From contig NZ_SLXO01000001.1 in assembly GCF_004341375.1 (NCBI RefSeq), positions 248,001 to 312,000 of the forward strand: a stretch of 64,000 bases of DNA. The letters run 5' to 3'. Each line of letters opens with the position of its first letter. Position 1 is the first letter of the stretch. This stretch comes from Rhodothalassium salexigens DSM 2132. GTDB lineage: Bacteria; Pseudomonadota; Alphaproteobacteria; Sphingomonadales; Rhodothalassiaceae. Shown here piece after piece: positions 1 to 12,086 of this stretch. The notes under the pieces were generated by a model. It was not told the origin of the DNA, searched no databases, and saw only the letters and a program-made list of their open reading frames with translations. The translations under genes were made by a program, and so were the position numbers.

Positions 1-95
1 CTTGGCGTGGTCGTCGCGGCCGTTATGATGGGCGGCAACGATAACAGGCGCACCGGCACACGCAACGCGGGCGCGCCCAACGGGGGAGGGCTGCC

Positions 96-1271
96 ATGGG
101 CGGACCACTAGCCGGCCTGCGGGTCGTCGAGATCGCGAGCTTGGGCCCGGGGCCGTTCTGCGCCATGATGCTGGCCGATATGGGCGCCGATGTGGTGCGT
201 ATCGACCGGCCGGGCAAGGGGTCGGCGGGGTTTTTGCCGCTCAAGCCCGAGGCCGATGTGCTCAACCGCAGCCGGCGGTCGGTCGCCCTCGACCTCAAGT
301 GCGCGGCCGGCGCGGCCGCGGCACTCGACCTGATCGCCGAGGCCGACGCCCTGGTCGAAGGCTTCCGCCCCGGCGTCATGGAGCGCCTGGGCCTCGGCCC
401 CGACGCCTGCCTGGCGCGCAACCCGGCGCTGGTCTACGGGCGCATGACCGGCTGGGGCCAGACCGGCCCGCGCAGCCACACCGCCGGCCACGATATCGAC
501 TATATCGCGCTGTCGGGCGCGCTCGCGGCGGTGGGCGAGGCGGGCGGCGCGCCGGTGCCGCCGCTCAACATGGTCGGCGATTTCGGCGGCGGGGCGATGC
601 TGCTGGGCTTTGGGCTGCTGGCCGCGCTTGTGTCCGCGCGTTCGACCGGGCAGGGCCAGGTGGTCGACGCCGCCATGGTCGAGGGCTCGGCGCTCCTGAT
701 GGCGCCGGTGTTCGGCTATGCCGCCCAGGGCTTCTGGCGACCCGAACGCGGCGCCAATCTGCTTGACGGCGGCGCGCCGTTCTACGCCGTCTACGAGACC
801 GCGTGCGGCGGCCATATGGCGGTCGGCGCGCTCGAACCGGCGTTCTTCGCCACCCTGGTGGCCATTCTGGACGTCGCCGACCAGGAGGCGGTGCAACAGC
901 AGTACAATCCGGCCACCTGGGCGGCCATGCGGGCGCTGTTTGCCCAAACCTTCCGCCGCCGCGACCGGGCCGCCTGGACCGCCTTGTTCGACGGCTCGGA
1001 CGCCTGTGTGGCGCCGGTATTGCGCTACACCGAAGCGCCCGCCGACCCGCACAACCAGGCGCGCGGCAGCTTCGTCACGGTCGACGGTGTGGTCCAGCCT
1101 GCGCCCGCGCCACGGTTCAGCGCCACCCCGGCGGCGGCGCCCAAGCCGGCGCCCAAGCCCGGCGCCGACACGCTCAGCGCGCTCAGCGACTGGGGCTTTT
1201 CGGCCGAGCGCATCGAGGCCCTGGCGGCGGCGGGCGCGTTCGGCGCCGACCCCGTGGCGCCGGCGTCCTAG
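96..1271 (+). CDS. Alpha-methylacyl-CoA racemase-like CaiB/BaiF (family III CoA transferase) protein
   Basis: This 391-residue protein belongs to the CaiB/BaiF fold. It resembles alpha-methylacyl-CoA racemase more than a CoA transferase: it has GHDIDYIALSG with His about 132, followed by the loop NMVGDFGGG with Asp about 162. In racemases of this family a His and an Asp in these motifs act as the base pair that epimerises the alpha carbon of 2-methylacyl-CoA esters. The likely role is cytosolic branched-chain fatty-acid or sterol side-chain degradation. GGGGGAGGG lies a few bases before the ATG and fixes the start. It stands alone and converges with the zinc-finger gene, overlapping it by four bases. 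A CoA transferase on an unknown acyl-CoA cannot be excluded. Confidence 0.85.
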   Translation: MGGPLAGLRVVEIASLGPGPFCAMMLADMGADVVRIDRPGKGSAGFLPLKPEADVLNRSRRSVALDLKCAAGAAAALDLIAEADALVEGFRPGVMERLGLGPDACLARNPALVYGRMTGWGQTGPRSHTAGHDIDYIALSGALAAVGEAGGAPVPPLNMVGDFGGGAMLLGFGLLAALVSARSTGQGQVVDAAMVEGSALLMAPVFGYAAQGFWRPERGANLLDGGAPFYAVYETACGGHMAVGALEPAFFATLVAILDVADQEAVQQQYNPATWAAMRALFAQTFRRRDRAAWTALFDGSDACVAPVLRYTEAPADPHNQARGSFVTVDGVVQPAPAPRFSATPAAAPKPAPKPGADTLSALSDWGFSAERIEALAAAGAFGADPVAPAS

Positions 1272-1627
1272 CGGCTCGACCCGTCATGGTCGCGCGAACA
1301 GGTCACGCACAGGGGCGTCGCCGGATCGAGGTCGAGCCGGCGCACGTCGATGGGGTCGCCGCAGTGCAGGCAATAGCCGAACTCGCCCTCGTCGATGCGC
1401 GCCAACGCCGCCTCGATGCGGCGCAGGGCGGTGCGCCGGCGTTCGGCGACCGCCGACGACATGGCCTGCGCCGCCAGCGCGTCCATGCGCGACAGGCGGC
1501 CGACCCGGCTCTGGTCCAGCTCGACGGTCTCGCGGCTCTCGGCCGAGGCCGTGTGGTCGGCTTCGATCTCCGACTTCATGCGCATCAACAGCTCCTCAAA
1601 ACGGGCCAAATCCAATTTCCGCGACAT
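1268..1627 (-). CDS. DksA/TraR-family C4 zinc-finger protein
   Basis: A 119-residue protein starting MSRKLDLARF. The N-terminal two thirds is helical and charged, as in the DksA/TraR coiled coil. The C-terminal part carries a C4 zinc finger: CLHCGDP and, 17 residues later, CVTC. Family members bind RNA polymerase through its secondary channel and adjust promoter kinetics, often with ppGpp. The internal ATG was chosen because GAGG sits nine bases upstream and the frame upstream of it is not protein-like. It is shorter than E. coli DksA (151 aa) and so closer to the short TraR/YbiI-like branch. It is divergent from glpK with a 173-bp gap. Whether it answers to ppGpp cannot be told from the sequence. 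Confidence 0.85.
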   Translation of the reverse strand: MSRKLDLARFEELLMRMKSEIEADHTASAESRETVELDQSRVGRLSRMDALAAQAMSSAVAERRRTALRRIEAALARIDEGEFGYCLHCGDPIDVRRLDLDPATPLCVTCSRDHDGSSR

Positions 1628-1800
1628 AAAATAAGCCTCTTTTGGCCAATCGTGAACGATAGCGCATGTTCGCATCCACTTCCAGACCTGAAACCGGGGC
1701 CTGTGCGGAAGGATCGAAAAACCATTTCACCGTGCAAGACCGGCACCCGACGGCGAGCCCCCGGTGCCGGTCGCCCCGACCCTAACCAGCGGAGGTCCCC

Positions 1801-3290
<1,490 letters not shown>

Positions 3291-3294
<4 letters not shown>

Positions 3295-4562
3295 GCCGCC
3301 GCCGCCAGGGCCTGGTCCAAGTCGGCGCGCAGGTCGGCCTCGGCTTCGAGGCCGATGGACAGGCGCAGCAGCCCGTCCGACAGGCCGGCGCGGGCGCGCG
3401 CCTCGGCATCCATGGCGCGGTGGGTCATGGTCGCGGGGTGGGCGATCAGGCTTTCCACGCCGCCGAGCGATTCGGCCAGGGTGAACAAGCGCACCGACGT
3501 GCCGACAAGGCGCGCCGCCGCCAGCCCGCCGGCCAGGTCGATGCTGATCATGGCGCCGGGGCCGGCTTGCTGGCGGCGCACCAGGGCGGCGTCGGGGTGG
3601 TCGGGCAGGCCCGGATAGTGGACCCGCGCCACCGCCGGGTGCTGCGCCAGCCAGGCGGCCAGCGCCTCGGCGCTCGCCTGGGCTTGCGCCAAGCGGGCGT
3701 AGAGCGTGCGCACGCCGCGCAGGGTCAGATAGCCGTCGAAGGCGCCGCCGGTCAGCCCCAGGCAATTGGCCCACCAGGCATAGTCCTCGGCCGCCGCCGC
3801 ATCGGCGCTGATCAGCGCGCCGCCGATCACGTCGGAATGGCCGTTGATGTATTTGGTGGTCGAGTGCACCACATGGTCGGCGCCGTGGGCGAGCGGGCGT
3901 TGCAGCGCCGGCGACAGGAAGGTGTTGTCCACCGCCAGCGCCGCGCCCACGGTCTGCGCCACTTCGGCCCAGGCGGCGATATCGGCCAGCCGCATCAGCG
4001 GGTTCGACGGCGTTTCCAGAAAGATCAGGTCGACGCCCGCGCCCAACTGGCCGGCGTCGGCGCGGGTCTGGTCGATATAGACCACATCCAGATGGCCGCG
4101 CCGGCGCTTGGCTTCCATCAGCCGGTAGGTGCCGCCATAGCAGTCATGGGGCACGGCGACCCGCGCGCCGGCGGGCAGGGGCGCGAGCAACAAGGTGATC
4201 GCCGCCATGCCCGAGGCGGTCACCGCCGCCCCGGCGCCGCCTTCGAGCGCCGCCAACGTCTCGGCCAGCACCGCGGTCGTGGGGCCGCCCGAGCGGGCAT
4301 AGTCATAGTCCGGCACCGTGCCCCATTCGGTGAAGCGATAGTTGCTGGACAGGTGCAAGGGCGGCACCACGGCGCCGAAACCGGGGTCGCGGGCGATGCC
4401 GGTGTTGATCGCCCGGGTCCGCCCCGACCAGCCGTCCCGCGCCGCGCCGCCATGGCCGGCGGCGGGGCGGTGAGAGGCGGCGGATGTGTCGGTAGCGGGC
4501 GTGCCGGTGGCCGCTGTGTCGGTTGCCGGGGGGACGCCCGGCGCGCGGAGATCGTCGGTCAT
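3291..4562 (-). CDS. metB: Cystathionine gamma-synthase-like PLP enzyme (Cys/Met metabolism family)
   Basis: A 423-residue PLP-dependent enzyme of the cystathionine gamma-synthase/lyase family. HSTTKYINGHSD holds the PLP lysine, and the C-terminal SLGGVESLIAHPATMTH is the substrate-binding signature. It should use the activated ester made by the upstream MetX to form cystathionine or to add sulfide directly. The start overlaps the metX stop in ATGA, so the two are translationally coupled under the SAM riboswitch. The first 45 or so residues are a low-complexity Ala/Thr/Pro extension with repeated ATDT units and do not look like the family core. Exact substrate (O-succinylhomoserine, O-acetylhomoserine or O-succinylserine) is not decidable here. 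Confidence 0.88.
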
Positions 4563-5698
4563 GACGCGGCGGCGCGCGCCGGGGCTTCGGCCGCCAGCAC
4601 CTCGTCGAGGAACTGGCCGAGCAGATGGTTCATCTGCTCGGGCTCCTTGAGAAAGGCGTCATGGCCATAGGGCGTGTCGATGACGCAATAGCGGCTCGAC
4701 CCCTTGGTGCGGGCGGCCAGGCAGACCATGGCGTCGGGGCTGACCAGCCGGTCGGTGCGCGCGGCGATCAGCAGCGTCGGCACGTCGATCGCCGCGGGGT
4801 CGACCCGGTGCCGGTCCAGGCTGTCGGACAAGGTCAGGAACCGTTCGGCGGCCATCACCTTGCAGAACGCCTCGCCGCGCGCGATCAGATACTCGCAGAC
4901 GTCGAACGGGTCGCCGGCGTGCGCGCCCTGGGCCGTACAGTCGAAGCGCTGGTCGAGTTCGTTGGCCGCGCGGTAGGTGGTCATGGCCAGTTGCCGGGCC
5001 AGCGCCAGGCCGCCTTCGGGGTCGCCATGGTCGAGGCCGAAGCGCACCATGCGCCGCTGGATGCCGCGCCAGGCGGTCGCGGTGGCGTCCGGGCGGTGGG
5101 CGGCCGAGATCACCGCCAGCCGTCCGAGCCGGTGGCCATGGTCGGCGGCGAAGGCCAGGCCCACCATGCCGCCATAGGACGAGCCGATATAGGCCGCCAG
5201 ACGCTCGACGCCGAGGCCGTCGAGAGCGGCGGCAAGCGCGCGCGCCTGGTCGTTGGTGGTGATGGTGGTGGCGGTTTCGCCGGCATTGGGCAGCATGTCG
5301 AACGACAACATGCGCACGGCATCCAGGTCGACGCCGCCGCCCGGGCGCGCCACTTCCGCCCACCAGGCGGTGGGGGCGTTGGCGCCGGCGTCGCGGGCGA
5401 CCACCCGGCCGGCGGAAATGCCGCCGGCAACCGCCACCAGGGGCGCGTCGTCGGCCACCTGCGCCCCGCGGGTGATGCGCAGGGTCAGCCATGGCTCGCT
5501 CAAGCGTTCGCCGCTGTCGAGGGTGAAATCGGCGGGCAGGGGCAGGGTGACGTCGCGGGCGACCCAGTTGTGCTGCGTGGTTGCGCCCGGGGCTCTGGCC
5601 ATCGCGCCCGATCCGTCCCCGGTCATGGTCCGGCGCAGATCGCCGTGGCGAATGCCGGTATTGGCCGAAGCGGTATCTGTCGAGATGTCCAGGGTCAT
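4559..5698 (-). CDS. metX: MetX-family homoserine/serine O-acyltransferase
   Basis: A 379-residue alpha/beta-hydrolase of the MetX family, which transfers an acyl group from acyl-CoA to homoserine (or, in some relatives, serine) in the cytoplasm. The nucleophile elbow reads GSSYGGMVGLAFA; the Asp is likely in AARTDRLVSP, and the catalytic His lies in TPYGHDAFLKE. Classic acetyltransferases carry GGSMGGM, whereas SYG with 'DRHRVDP' and 'GHDAFLKE' recalls the Xanthomonas/Xylella branch, some members of which are succinyltransferases. The ATG at 5698 was chosen over an upstream one because GGAGG lies five bases before it. It is cotranscribed with metB (ATGA overlap) and preceded by a SAM-I riboswitch. 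Confidence 0.88.
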   Translation of the reverse strand: MTLDISTDTASANTGIRHGDLRRTMTGDGSGAMARAPGATTQHNWVARDVTLPLPADFTLDSGERLSEPWLTLRITRGAQVADDAPLVAVAGGISAGRVVARDAGANAPTAWWAEVARPGGGVDLDAVRMLSFDMLPNAGETATTITTNDQARALAAALDGLGVERLAAYIGSSYGGMVGLAFAADHGHRLGRLAVISAAHRPDATATAWRGIQRRMVRFGLDHGDPEGGLALARQLAMTTYRAANELDQRFDCTAQGAHAGDPFDVCEYLIARGEAFCKVMAAERFLTLSDSLDRHRVDPAAIDVPTLLIAARTDRLVSPDAMVCLAARTKGSSRYCVIDTPYGHDAFLKEPEQMNHLLGQFLDEVLAAEAPARAAAS

Positions 5699-6097
5699 GC
5701 TGTCCTCCGCGCCGACGAGCCTTGTCGCTCTCAAGACTCTGCGGAGTAAAGCGCGAGACGGGGTGTCTCTATCGCCTCATCTCTCGGGTCGCGCCGCCTG
5801 GCGCTTCCGCAGGAGTTGGCACCTTTCCGATCCACGACCCGCGTCGGCTTGGCGGTATCGCTCCGGTGGTTGCCCCGGCGTCAAAGGGCCCGTCCCTCAG
5901 CCGGTCTTGATGAGCATTACAAGGGGTACGTGATTCTGGCCGCTGGCGTCAAGCGCCCATGGGCACAGCATCTGCCCAAGGGCGCTGGTCTGCGCCGAGA
6001 CCGACCGCAGGGGCCGACGCAGCTTAAGCCACGCCGCCTTGGGGCGGCGCGGCGCGGCATGGCAAGCGCGGTGTTGTGTGGGAGGGGAGCGGTGCGT
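5699..6097. other. metX leader and rpe downstream region
   Basis: This roughly 400-bp gap separates metX from rpe. It holds the SAM-I riboswitch, the putative Shine-Dalgarno-sequestering hairpin of metX, and a small hairpin CGCCGCC-TTGG-GGCGGCG at 6032-6049, about 50 bases beyond the rpe stop on the minus strand. That hairpin lacks a T-run and could only be a weak or Rho-assisted terminator. No coding region is supported. Confidence 0.6.
5776..5914 (-). ncRNA. SAM-I (S-box) riboswitch controlling metX-metB
   Basis: Read on the minus strand, the element opens with CTCATC (5914-5909), which pairs with GATGAG (5781-5776) to close P1. Between them are the S-box core segments GAGGGACGGGCCC, GGGGCAACC (5876-5868) and GGTGCCAACTCCTGC (ending near 5809), in the canonical order and spacing. 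SAM-I aptamers bind S-adenosylmethionine and shut off methionine genes. There is no T-run after the aptamer. Instead CTCCGC (5746-5741) is complementary to GCGGAG (5710-5705), which contains the metX Shine-Dalgarno, so control is probably translational. A TTGACG at 5952-5947 may be the -35 box. Confidence 0.88.
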
Positions 6098-6802
6098 TCA
6101 GGCGGCGCCGGCCTGGGCTTCGCAAGCCGCGCGGATGGCGCGCATATTGTCGCCATAGACCGCCGGCTGGTCGACCGAACCGCCCTTGAACACGGCCGAG
6201 CCCGCCACCAGCACGTCGGCGCCGGCGGCGACCACCTGGCCGGCGGTCTTGGGCGAAATGCCGCCGTCGACCTGGATGTGCACCGGCCGGTCGCCGATCA
6301 GGGCGCGCAGCCGGGCGATCTTGTCCACCTGGGAGGCCAGGAAGGACTGGCCGCCGAAGCCCGGATTGACCGACATCACCAGCACCATGTCGATCTTGTC
6401 GAGCACATAGCGCACCGCCTCTTCGGGCGTCGCGGGGTTGAGCGCCACGCCCACCTTGGCGCCGCGCTCGCGGATCTGCGCCACCAGCCGGTCGAGATGG
6501 TCGGTGGCCTCGGCGTGGACGGTCAGCATGTCGGCGCCGGCGTCGACGAAGGCGTCGACCAGCGGCTCGGGCGGCGCGATCATCAAGTGCACGTCCATCA
6601 CCGTGCGGATGTGCGGGCGCAGGGCGGCGCAGACCGCCGGGCCGATGGTCAGATTGGGCACGAAATGGCCGTCCATCACGTCCACATGAACCCAGTCGCA
6701 GCCCTGGTCCTCGATGGCGCGACACTCGGGCCCCAAGGCCGCAAAGTCGGCCGACAGGATCGAAGGCGCGATCTTGACGCGGCGGTCGAAGGTGGCGGTC
6801 AT
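6098..6802 (-). CDS. rpe: Ribulose-phosphate 3-epimerase
   Basis: This 234-residue TIM-barrel enzyme interconverts ribulose 5-phosphate and xylulose 5-phosphate, feeding the regeneration phase of the Calvin cycle and the pentose phosphate pathway. Family motifs are complete: APSILSADF at the N-terminus, [12 protein letters not shown] (metal and catalytic Asp), [11 protein letters not shown], and VDGGIS near the C-terminus. It is the last gene of the cbb operon, with its ATG overlapping the cbbX stop (ATGA). In this context it is equivalent to cbbE. The short Ala/Gly tail is unremarkable. Confidence 0.96.
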   Translation of the reverse strand: MTATFDRRVKIAPSILSADFAALGPECRAIEDQGCDWVHVDVMDGHFVPNLTIGPAVCAALRPHIRTVMDVHLMIAPPEPLVDAFVDAGADMLTVHAEATDHLDRLVAQIRERGAKVGVALNPATPEEAVRYVLDKIDMVLVMSVNPGFGGQSFLASQVDKIARLRALIGDRPVHIQVDGGISPKTAGQVVAAGADVLVAGSAVFKGGSVDQPAVYGDNMRAIRAACEAQAGAA

Positions 6803-7749
6803 GGGCGGTCTCCGCTGCTGGGTTGCGCGTCGAGCCCGCCGGAGAAGACCCGGCTGGCGCGGATATCGGCGGCGTCGATGGCCGACAGTGCGTCGGCGTC
6901 CACCGGCCCTTGGGCGGTCTCGAAGATGCGCTTTGCCTGACGCAGCCGGGCGCGGTCAAGCGCGTTGCGCAGCGATCGGGCGTTGGCGAAATGCGGCTGG
7001 GCGCGACGCAGCGCGATATACTCCGCCAGCGCCGTCTCGGCCGCCGGTGTCAGATGATAATTCATGTCGTCGAGCATGTGGCGGGCGATCGCGAACAACT
7101 CCTCCTCGCCATAGTCGGGGAAGTCGATATGGTGGGCGATGCGCGAGCGGAAGCCGGGATTGCTGGCGAAAAACTTGTCCATGCGGTCGCCATAGCCGGC
7201 CAGGATGACCACCAGGTCGTCGCGCTGGTTTTCCATCACCTGAAGCAGGATCTCGATCGCTTCCTGGCCATAGTCGCGCTCGTTCTCGGGCCGGTAGAGA
7301 TAATAGGCCTCGTCGATGAACAGCACGCCGCCCATGGCCTTCTTGAGGATTTCCTTGGTCTTGGGCGCGGTGTGGCCGATGTATTGGCCGACCAGGTCGT
7401 CGCGGGTCGCGGTGACCACATGGTCGCGGCGGATATAGCCCAAGCCGTGCAGGATGCTTGCCATGCGCATGGCCACCGTGGTCTTGCCGGTGCCGGGATT
7501 GCCGGTGAAGCTCATGTGCAGGGTCGGCGTGTCGTGGGCGAGCCCCAGACGCTGGCGGGCCTTTTCAACCACCAGAAGGGCGGCGATCTCGCGCAGCCGC
7601 TGCTTGACCGGCTTGAGCCCGATCAAGTCGCGGTCCAGTTGGTCGAGAATGTCCTGCACGCCGCTGTCGGCCATTTCCCGGCGCAGGTCGACCGCGGTTT
7701 CGCGCGGGGGTTCGGGCGACGTGTCGGGCAGGGCGGTCTCGTCGGTCAT
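6799..7749 (-). CDS. cbbX: CbbX, red-type RuBisCO activase (AAA+)
   Basis: A 316-residue AAA+ ATPase that remodels inhibited form IC RuBisCO by pulling on the large-subunit C-terminus, activated by ribulose bisphosphate. Walker [10 protein letters not shown], the pore-loop segment [11 protein letters not shown] and Walker [13 protein letters not shown] match the CbbX family closely. The start at MTDETALPD was chosen because the family begins like this and AGGA lies 11 bases upstream; MPQPMTDE four codons earlier is also possible. The long open frame further upstream is spurious. It follows cbbS after a structured 247-bp spacer and overlaps rpe by four bases. Confidence 0.95.
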   Translation of the reverse strand: MTDETALPDTSPEPPRETAVDLRREMADSGVQDILDQLDRDLIGLKPVKQRLREIAALLVVEKARQRLGLAHDTPTLHMSFTGNPGTGKTTVAMRMASILHGLGYIRRDHVVTATRDDLVGQYIGHTAPKTKEILKKAMGGVLFIDEAYYLYRPENERDYGQEAIEILLQVMENQRDDLVVILAGYGDRMDKFFASNPGFRSRIAHHIDFPDYGEEELFAIARHMLDDMNYHLTPAAETALAEYIALRRAQPHFANARSLRNALDRARLRQAKRIFETAQGPVDADALSAIDAADIRASRVFSGGLDAQPSSGDRP

Positions 7750-7887
7750 CGGCTGGGGCATCCTGTGGTCGGGGGCGGTTCGGATCGGGGCAGTGCGGGC
7801 CGGACCGGGCCGGACCGGGTCAAACGATTTGGCGCTCCGGGCGATCTGGAGTGGCCCGGCGATCTTGGGGGACCGCCGGCGCATTTG

Positions 7888-7950
7888 CCCGCCGTCCTGG
7901 ACGGCGGGTGCCTCCCCCTGCCGCGCTGGCAGGCACGCGACAGGGGGAGG
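7888..7950. repeat. Two consecutive perfect 10-bp inverted repeats in the cbbS-cbbX spacer
   Basis: CCCGCCGTCC-T-GGACGGCGGG spans 7888-7908. CCTCCCCCTG at 7911-7920 is the exact complement of CAGGGGGAGG at 7941-7950, with a 20-nt loop. In the cbb transcript these would form two adjacent GC-rich hairpins just after the RuBisCO genes. There is no T-run, so mRNA stabilisation or partial attenuation of cbbX-rpe relative to cbbLS is the likely role (inference). Confidence 0.75.
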
Positions 7951-7970
7951 GCGGGTGTCGCTGCGGTTTC

Positions 7971-8000
7971 TGGGCGTTACTGGGCGTTTCTGGGCGCTAC
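7971..8000. repeat. Three tandem copies of a 10-bp repeat at the cbbS stop
   Basis: TGGGCGTTAC, TGGGCGTTTC and TGGGCGCTAC lie head to tail. The third copy contains the cbbS stop codon (CTA on the plus strand at 7997-7999). The array ends the RuBisCO coding region and abuts the hairpin spacer. A slippage-derived tandem repeat is the simplest reading. Confidence 0.7.
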
Positions 8001-8416
8001 TGGTAACGCTGGCCCGCCGGGCGGTCGGCCGAATAGGGGAAGGTGGCGTAGCGCATCTTGCGCCCTTCCATCTCCATCCGGTTGAGCCGGAAGCCCGGCT
8101 CGTCGGTCGGCCGGTTGACGATGAAGCTGAGCTTGACCGACTCCCAACCGTGGGTGGCGTCGAACGCGACCACACGGATGTAGCGATCGCCATAGGCCTT
8201 ACGGCACGCGGCGAGTTCGGTCATCAGCGCCGCCGCGTCCGGATTGTCGAACATGGGATGGCCCCACATGTCCCAATAGGTGTTGCGCGGGTGCGGGTCG
8301 TCGGTGAACTCCAGGCTCACCGCCCAGCCATTGTCAATGCAATACTGGACCTGCTTGGTGATCTGCTCGTCGGTCAGGTCGGGCAGGAAGGAAAAGGTAC
8401 CTTGGGTAACGCGCAT
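7997..8416 (-). CDS. cbbS: RuBisCO small subunit, form IC (red-type)
   Basis: This 139-residue small subunit caps the L8S8 RuBisCO. It begins [19 protein letters not shown] and contains [19 protein letters not shown] and a C-terminal extension ([18 protein letters not shown]) typical of red-type enzymes, which form a central beta-barrel in the holoenzyme. Length agrees with the proteobacterial red-type (about 138 aa). The ATG at 8416 was chosen because GGAGA lies seven bases upstream; a longer frame upstream is not conserved-looking. It lies 76 bases after cbbL in the same operon. Confidence 0.96.
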   Translation of the reverse strand: MRVTQGTFSFLPDLTDEQITKQVQYCIDNGWAVSLEFTDDPHPRNTYWDMWGHPMFDNPDAAALMTELAACRKAYGDRYIRVVAFDATHGWESVKLSFIVNRPTDEPGFRLNRMEMEGRKMRYATFPYSADRPAGQRYQ

Positions 8417-8492
8417 CTGCCGTTCTCCAGATGAAGGGGAAACCGGGCGCCGGCACAGGCCTGAGCCTCGCCGGCGCCGCACGGATTGACGA

Positions 8493-9992
<1,500 letters not shown>

Positions 9993-11072
9993 TCAGGCCG
10001 CGGCACCGACCGAAATCTGCGGGTCGAGGGCGCCGTCAGCATATCGCTTGGCCATCTGTTCGAGCGACAGCGGCTGGATCTTGGACGCCTGGCCGGCCGC
10101 GCCGAAGCGCTCGAACCGGTCGCGGCACAGCGCCTGCATCTCGGCCATGGCCGGGATCATGAACTTGCGCGGATCGAACTCGGTGGGCTTGTCCTGGGCC
10201 AGCTTGCGCATGGCACCGGTCATCGCCATGCGGCAGTCGGTGTCGATATTGACCTTGCGCACGCCGTGGCGGATGCCGCGTTCGATCTCTTCCACCGGCA
10301 CGCCGAAGGTCTGGGGCATCTCGCCGCCATGGGCGTTGATCAGGTCTTGCAGATATTGCGGCACCGACGACGAGCCGTGCATCACCAGATGGACGCCGGG
10401 CAGGCGGCGGTGGATTTCCTCGACCACGCGCATGGCCAGCACCTCGCCGGTCGGCTGCTTGGTGAACTTGTAGGCGCCGTGGCTGGTGCCCATGGCGATC
10501 GCCAGGGCGTCCACATGGGTGGCGCGGACGAATTGCACCGCCTCGTCGGGGTCGGTCAGCAACTGGTCCTCGGACAGCTTGCCCTCGGCGCCGTGGCCGT
10601 CTTCCTTGTCGCCCATGCCGGTCTCCAGCGAGCCGAGGCAGCCCAACTCGCCTTCCACCGACGCGCCGACCCAGTGCGCCATGCGCGCCACCCGGCCGGT
10701 GATGTCCACATTATAGTCGTAAGATGCCGGCGTCTTGGCGTCGGCTTCGAGCGAGCCGTCCATCATCACCGAGGTGAAGCCGCCTTGAATGGCGCTCAGG
10801 CAGGTGGCCTCGTCATTGCCATGGTCCTGGTGCAGGCAGATCGGGATGCGCGGATACTGCTCGGCCAGCGCGCCGACGATCGCCCGCAGCATCACCGTGC
10901 CGGCATAGTTGCGCGCGCCCTTGGAGGCCTGCAGGATCACCGGCGCGTCCACTTCGGCCGCGGCCTGAAGGATCGCCAGACCCTGTTCCATATTGTTGAT
11001 GTTGAAGGCCGGCACGCCATAGCCCTGCTCGGCGGCGTGGTCCAGCAATTGTCGCAAACTAATCAGCGCCAT
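9993..11072 (-). CDS. cbbA: Class II fructose-1,6-bisphosphate aldolase
   Basis: This 359-residue zinc-dependent aldolase joins glyceraldehyde 3-phosphate and dihydroxyacetone phosphate to fructose 1,6-bisphosphate, and probably forms sedoheptulose bisphosphate as well. The zinc and catalytic motif LHQDHGND is present, followed by FTSVMMDGS, and later MHGSSSVPQ and [16 protein letters not shown]. These place it in the CbbA-type class II branch. The protein starts [14 protein letters not shown]. It lies 65 bases after cbbP and just ahead of cbbL, which is the usual place for the cbb operon copy. It may also serve glycolysis and gluconeogenesis. Confidence 0.96.
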   Translation of the reverse strand: MALISLRQLLDHAAEQGYGVPAFNINNMEQGLAILQAAAEVDAPVILQASKGARNYAGTVMLRAIVGALAEQYPRIPICLHQDHGNDEATCLSAIQGGFTSVMMDGSLEADAKTPASYDYNVDITGRVARMAHWVGASVEGELGCLGSLETGMGDKEDGHGAEGKLSEDQLLTDPDEAVQFVRATHVDALAIAMGTSHGAYKFTKQPTGEVLAMRVVEEIHRRLPGVHLVMHGSSSVPQYLQDLINAHGGEMPQTFGVPVEEIERGIRHGVRKVNIDTDCRMAMTGAMRKLAQDKPTEFDPRKFMIPAMAEMQALCRDRFERFGAAGQASKIQPLSLEQMAKRYADGALDPQISVGAAA

Positions 11073-11137
11073 AGCGCGTCTCCTTTCGGTCCTGTCTCAT
11101 ATCCCTGGGGCAGGGCGTCGGGGTCTTGTCACCGCCG

Positions 11138-12037
11138 TCAGGCGGGCGTCTTGTCGGCCTCCAGCCGGGCGCGCCGGCCGCGTTCGGCCAGCCGCCGGAT
11201 CATCGGCGTGAGGATCAATTGCATGGCCAGGTCGAGCTTGCCACCCGGGACCACAATCGAATTGGCGCGGCTCATCCAACTGCCCTGGATCATCGACGTG
11301 AGGTAGGAGAAGTCGATGCCCTTGGGGTCTTTGAAGCGGATCACCACGACGCTTTCGTCGGCGGTGGGGATCCACCGGGCGACGAACGGGTTCGAGGTGT
11401 CGACCACCGGCACGCGCTGGAAGTTGATGTCGGTGCGGGTGAACTGCGGGCAGATCACGTGCACATAAGAGTGCATCCGGCGCAGGATCACGTCGCGGAT
11501 CGCCTCGGTGGAATAGCCGCGCGCCGCCTTGTCCCGGTGGATTTTCTGAATCCACTCCAGATTGATCACCGGCACGACGCCGATTTTCAGGTCGGCATGG
11601 GCGGACACGTCCACATGGTCGGTCTTCACCGCGCCGTGCAGGCCCTCATAGAACAACAGGTCGCTGCCCGGCGCCATCTCCTCCCAGTCGGTGAAATGGC
11701 CCGGCGGCACGCCGTAACACTCGGCTTCGTCGGCCGAATGCACATAGTGGCGGGTCTTGCCGGCGCCGGTCTCGCCATAGGCGCGGAACACCGCCTCCAA
11801 CTCCTCCAAACAGTTCGCCTCGATCGAAAAATGGCTGAAGGTATGGTCGCCGGCCTGGGTGCGCCGGGCCAGTTCGGCCTTCATGTCGGCGCGGTTATAG
11901 CGGTGGAAGGCGTCGCCCTCGATCGACACGGCGGTGACGCCCTCGCGCCGGAAGATCTGATCGAAAGCGTGCTTGACCGTCGAGGTGCCCGCCCCGGACG
12001 AGCCGGTGACGGAGATGATGGGGTGCTTTACCGACAT
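11138..12037 (-). CDS. cbbP: Phosphoribulokinase
   Basis: A 299-residue bacterial phosphoribulokinase that phosphorylates ribulose 5-phosphate to the RuBisCO substrate. The P-loop is VTGSSGAGTSTVKHAF. Further motifs are FHRYNRADM, the EGLHGAVKTDHVDVS segment around the Walker B-like acidic residue, and IQKIHRDKAARGYS. The size fits the octameric proteobacterial form (about 290 aa), which is allosterically activated by NADH, as known for the family. It is a Calvin-cycle-specific enzyme, so its presence with cbbLS supports genuine autotrophy. It lies 49 bases after cbbF in the operon. Confidence 0.97.
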   Translation of the reverse strand: MSVKHPIISVTGSSGAGTSTVKHAFDQIFRREGVTAVSIEGDAFHRYNRADMKAELARRTQAGDHTFSHFSIEANCLEELEAVFRAYGETGAGKTRHYVHSADEAECYGVPPGHFTDWEEMAPGSDLLFYEGLHGAVKTDHVDVSAHADLKIGVVPVINLEWIQKIHRDKAARGYSTEAIRDVILRRMHSYVHVICPQFTRTDINFQRVPVVDTSNPFVARWIPTADESVVVIRFKDPKGIDFSYLTSMIQGSWMSRANSIVVPGGKLDLAMQLILTPMIRRLAERGRRARLEADKTPA

Positions 12038-12086
12038 GAACGCTCACTCTTAAGGGCTGGGCAGAGGGGGGATCGGGCGGCGCCGA

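Noticed and set aside
1-111. Open frame running in from the left edge to a TAG at 109-111 (possible C-terminus of an upstream gene).
   Set aside because: Only 36 codons, low-complexity Gly/Asn/Arg composition and no family signal; it would also overlap the racemase start. Cannot be separated from chance.
6032-6049. Hairpin CGCCGCC-TTGG-GGCGGCG as an rpe terminator.
   Set aside because: Short stem with no T-run; such palindromes are frequent in this GC-rich DNA, so not listed as a terminator on its own.
7750-8193. Long N-terminal extension of the cbbX frame.
   Set aside because: It overlaps cbbS, reads in the wrong composition, and the family start MTDE is present inside.
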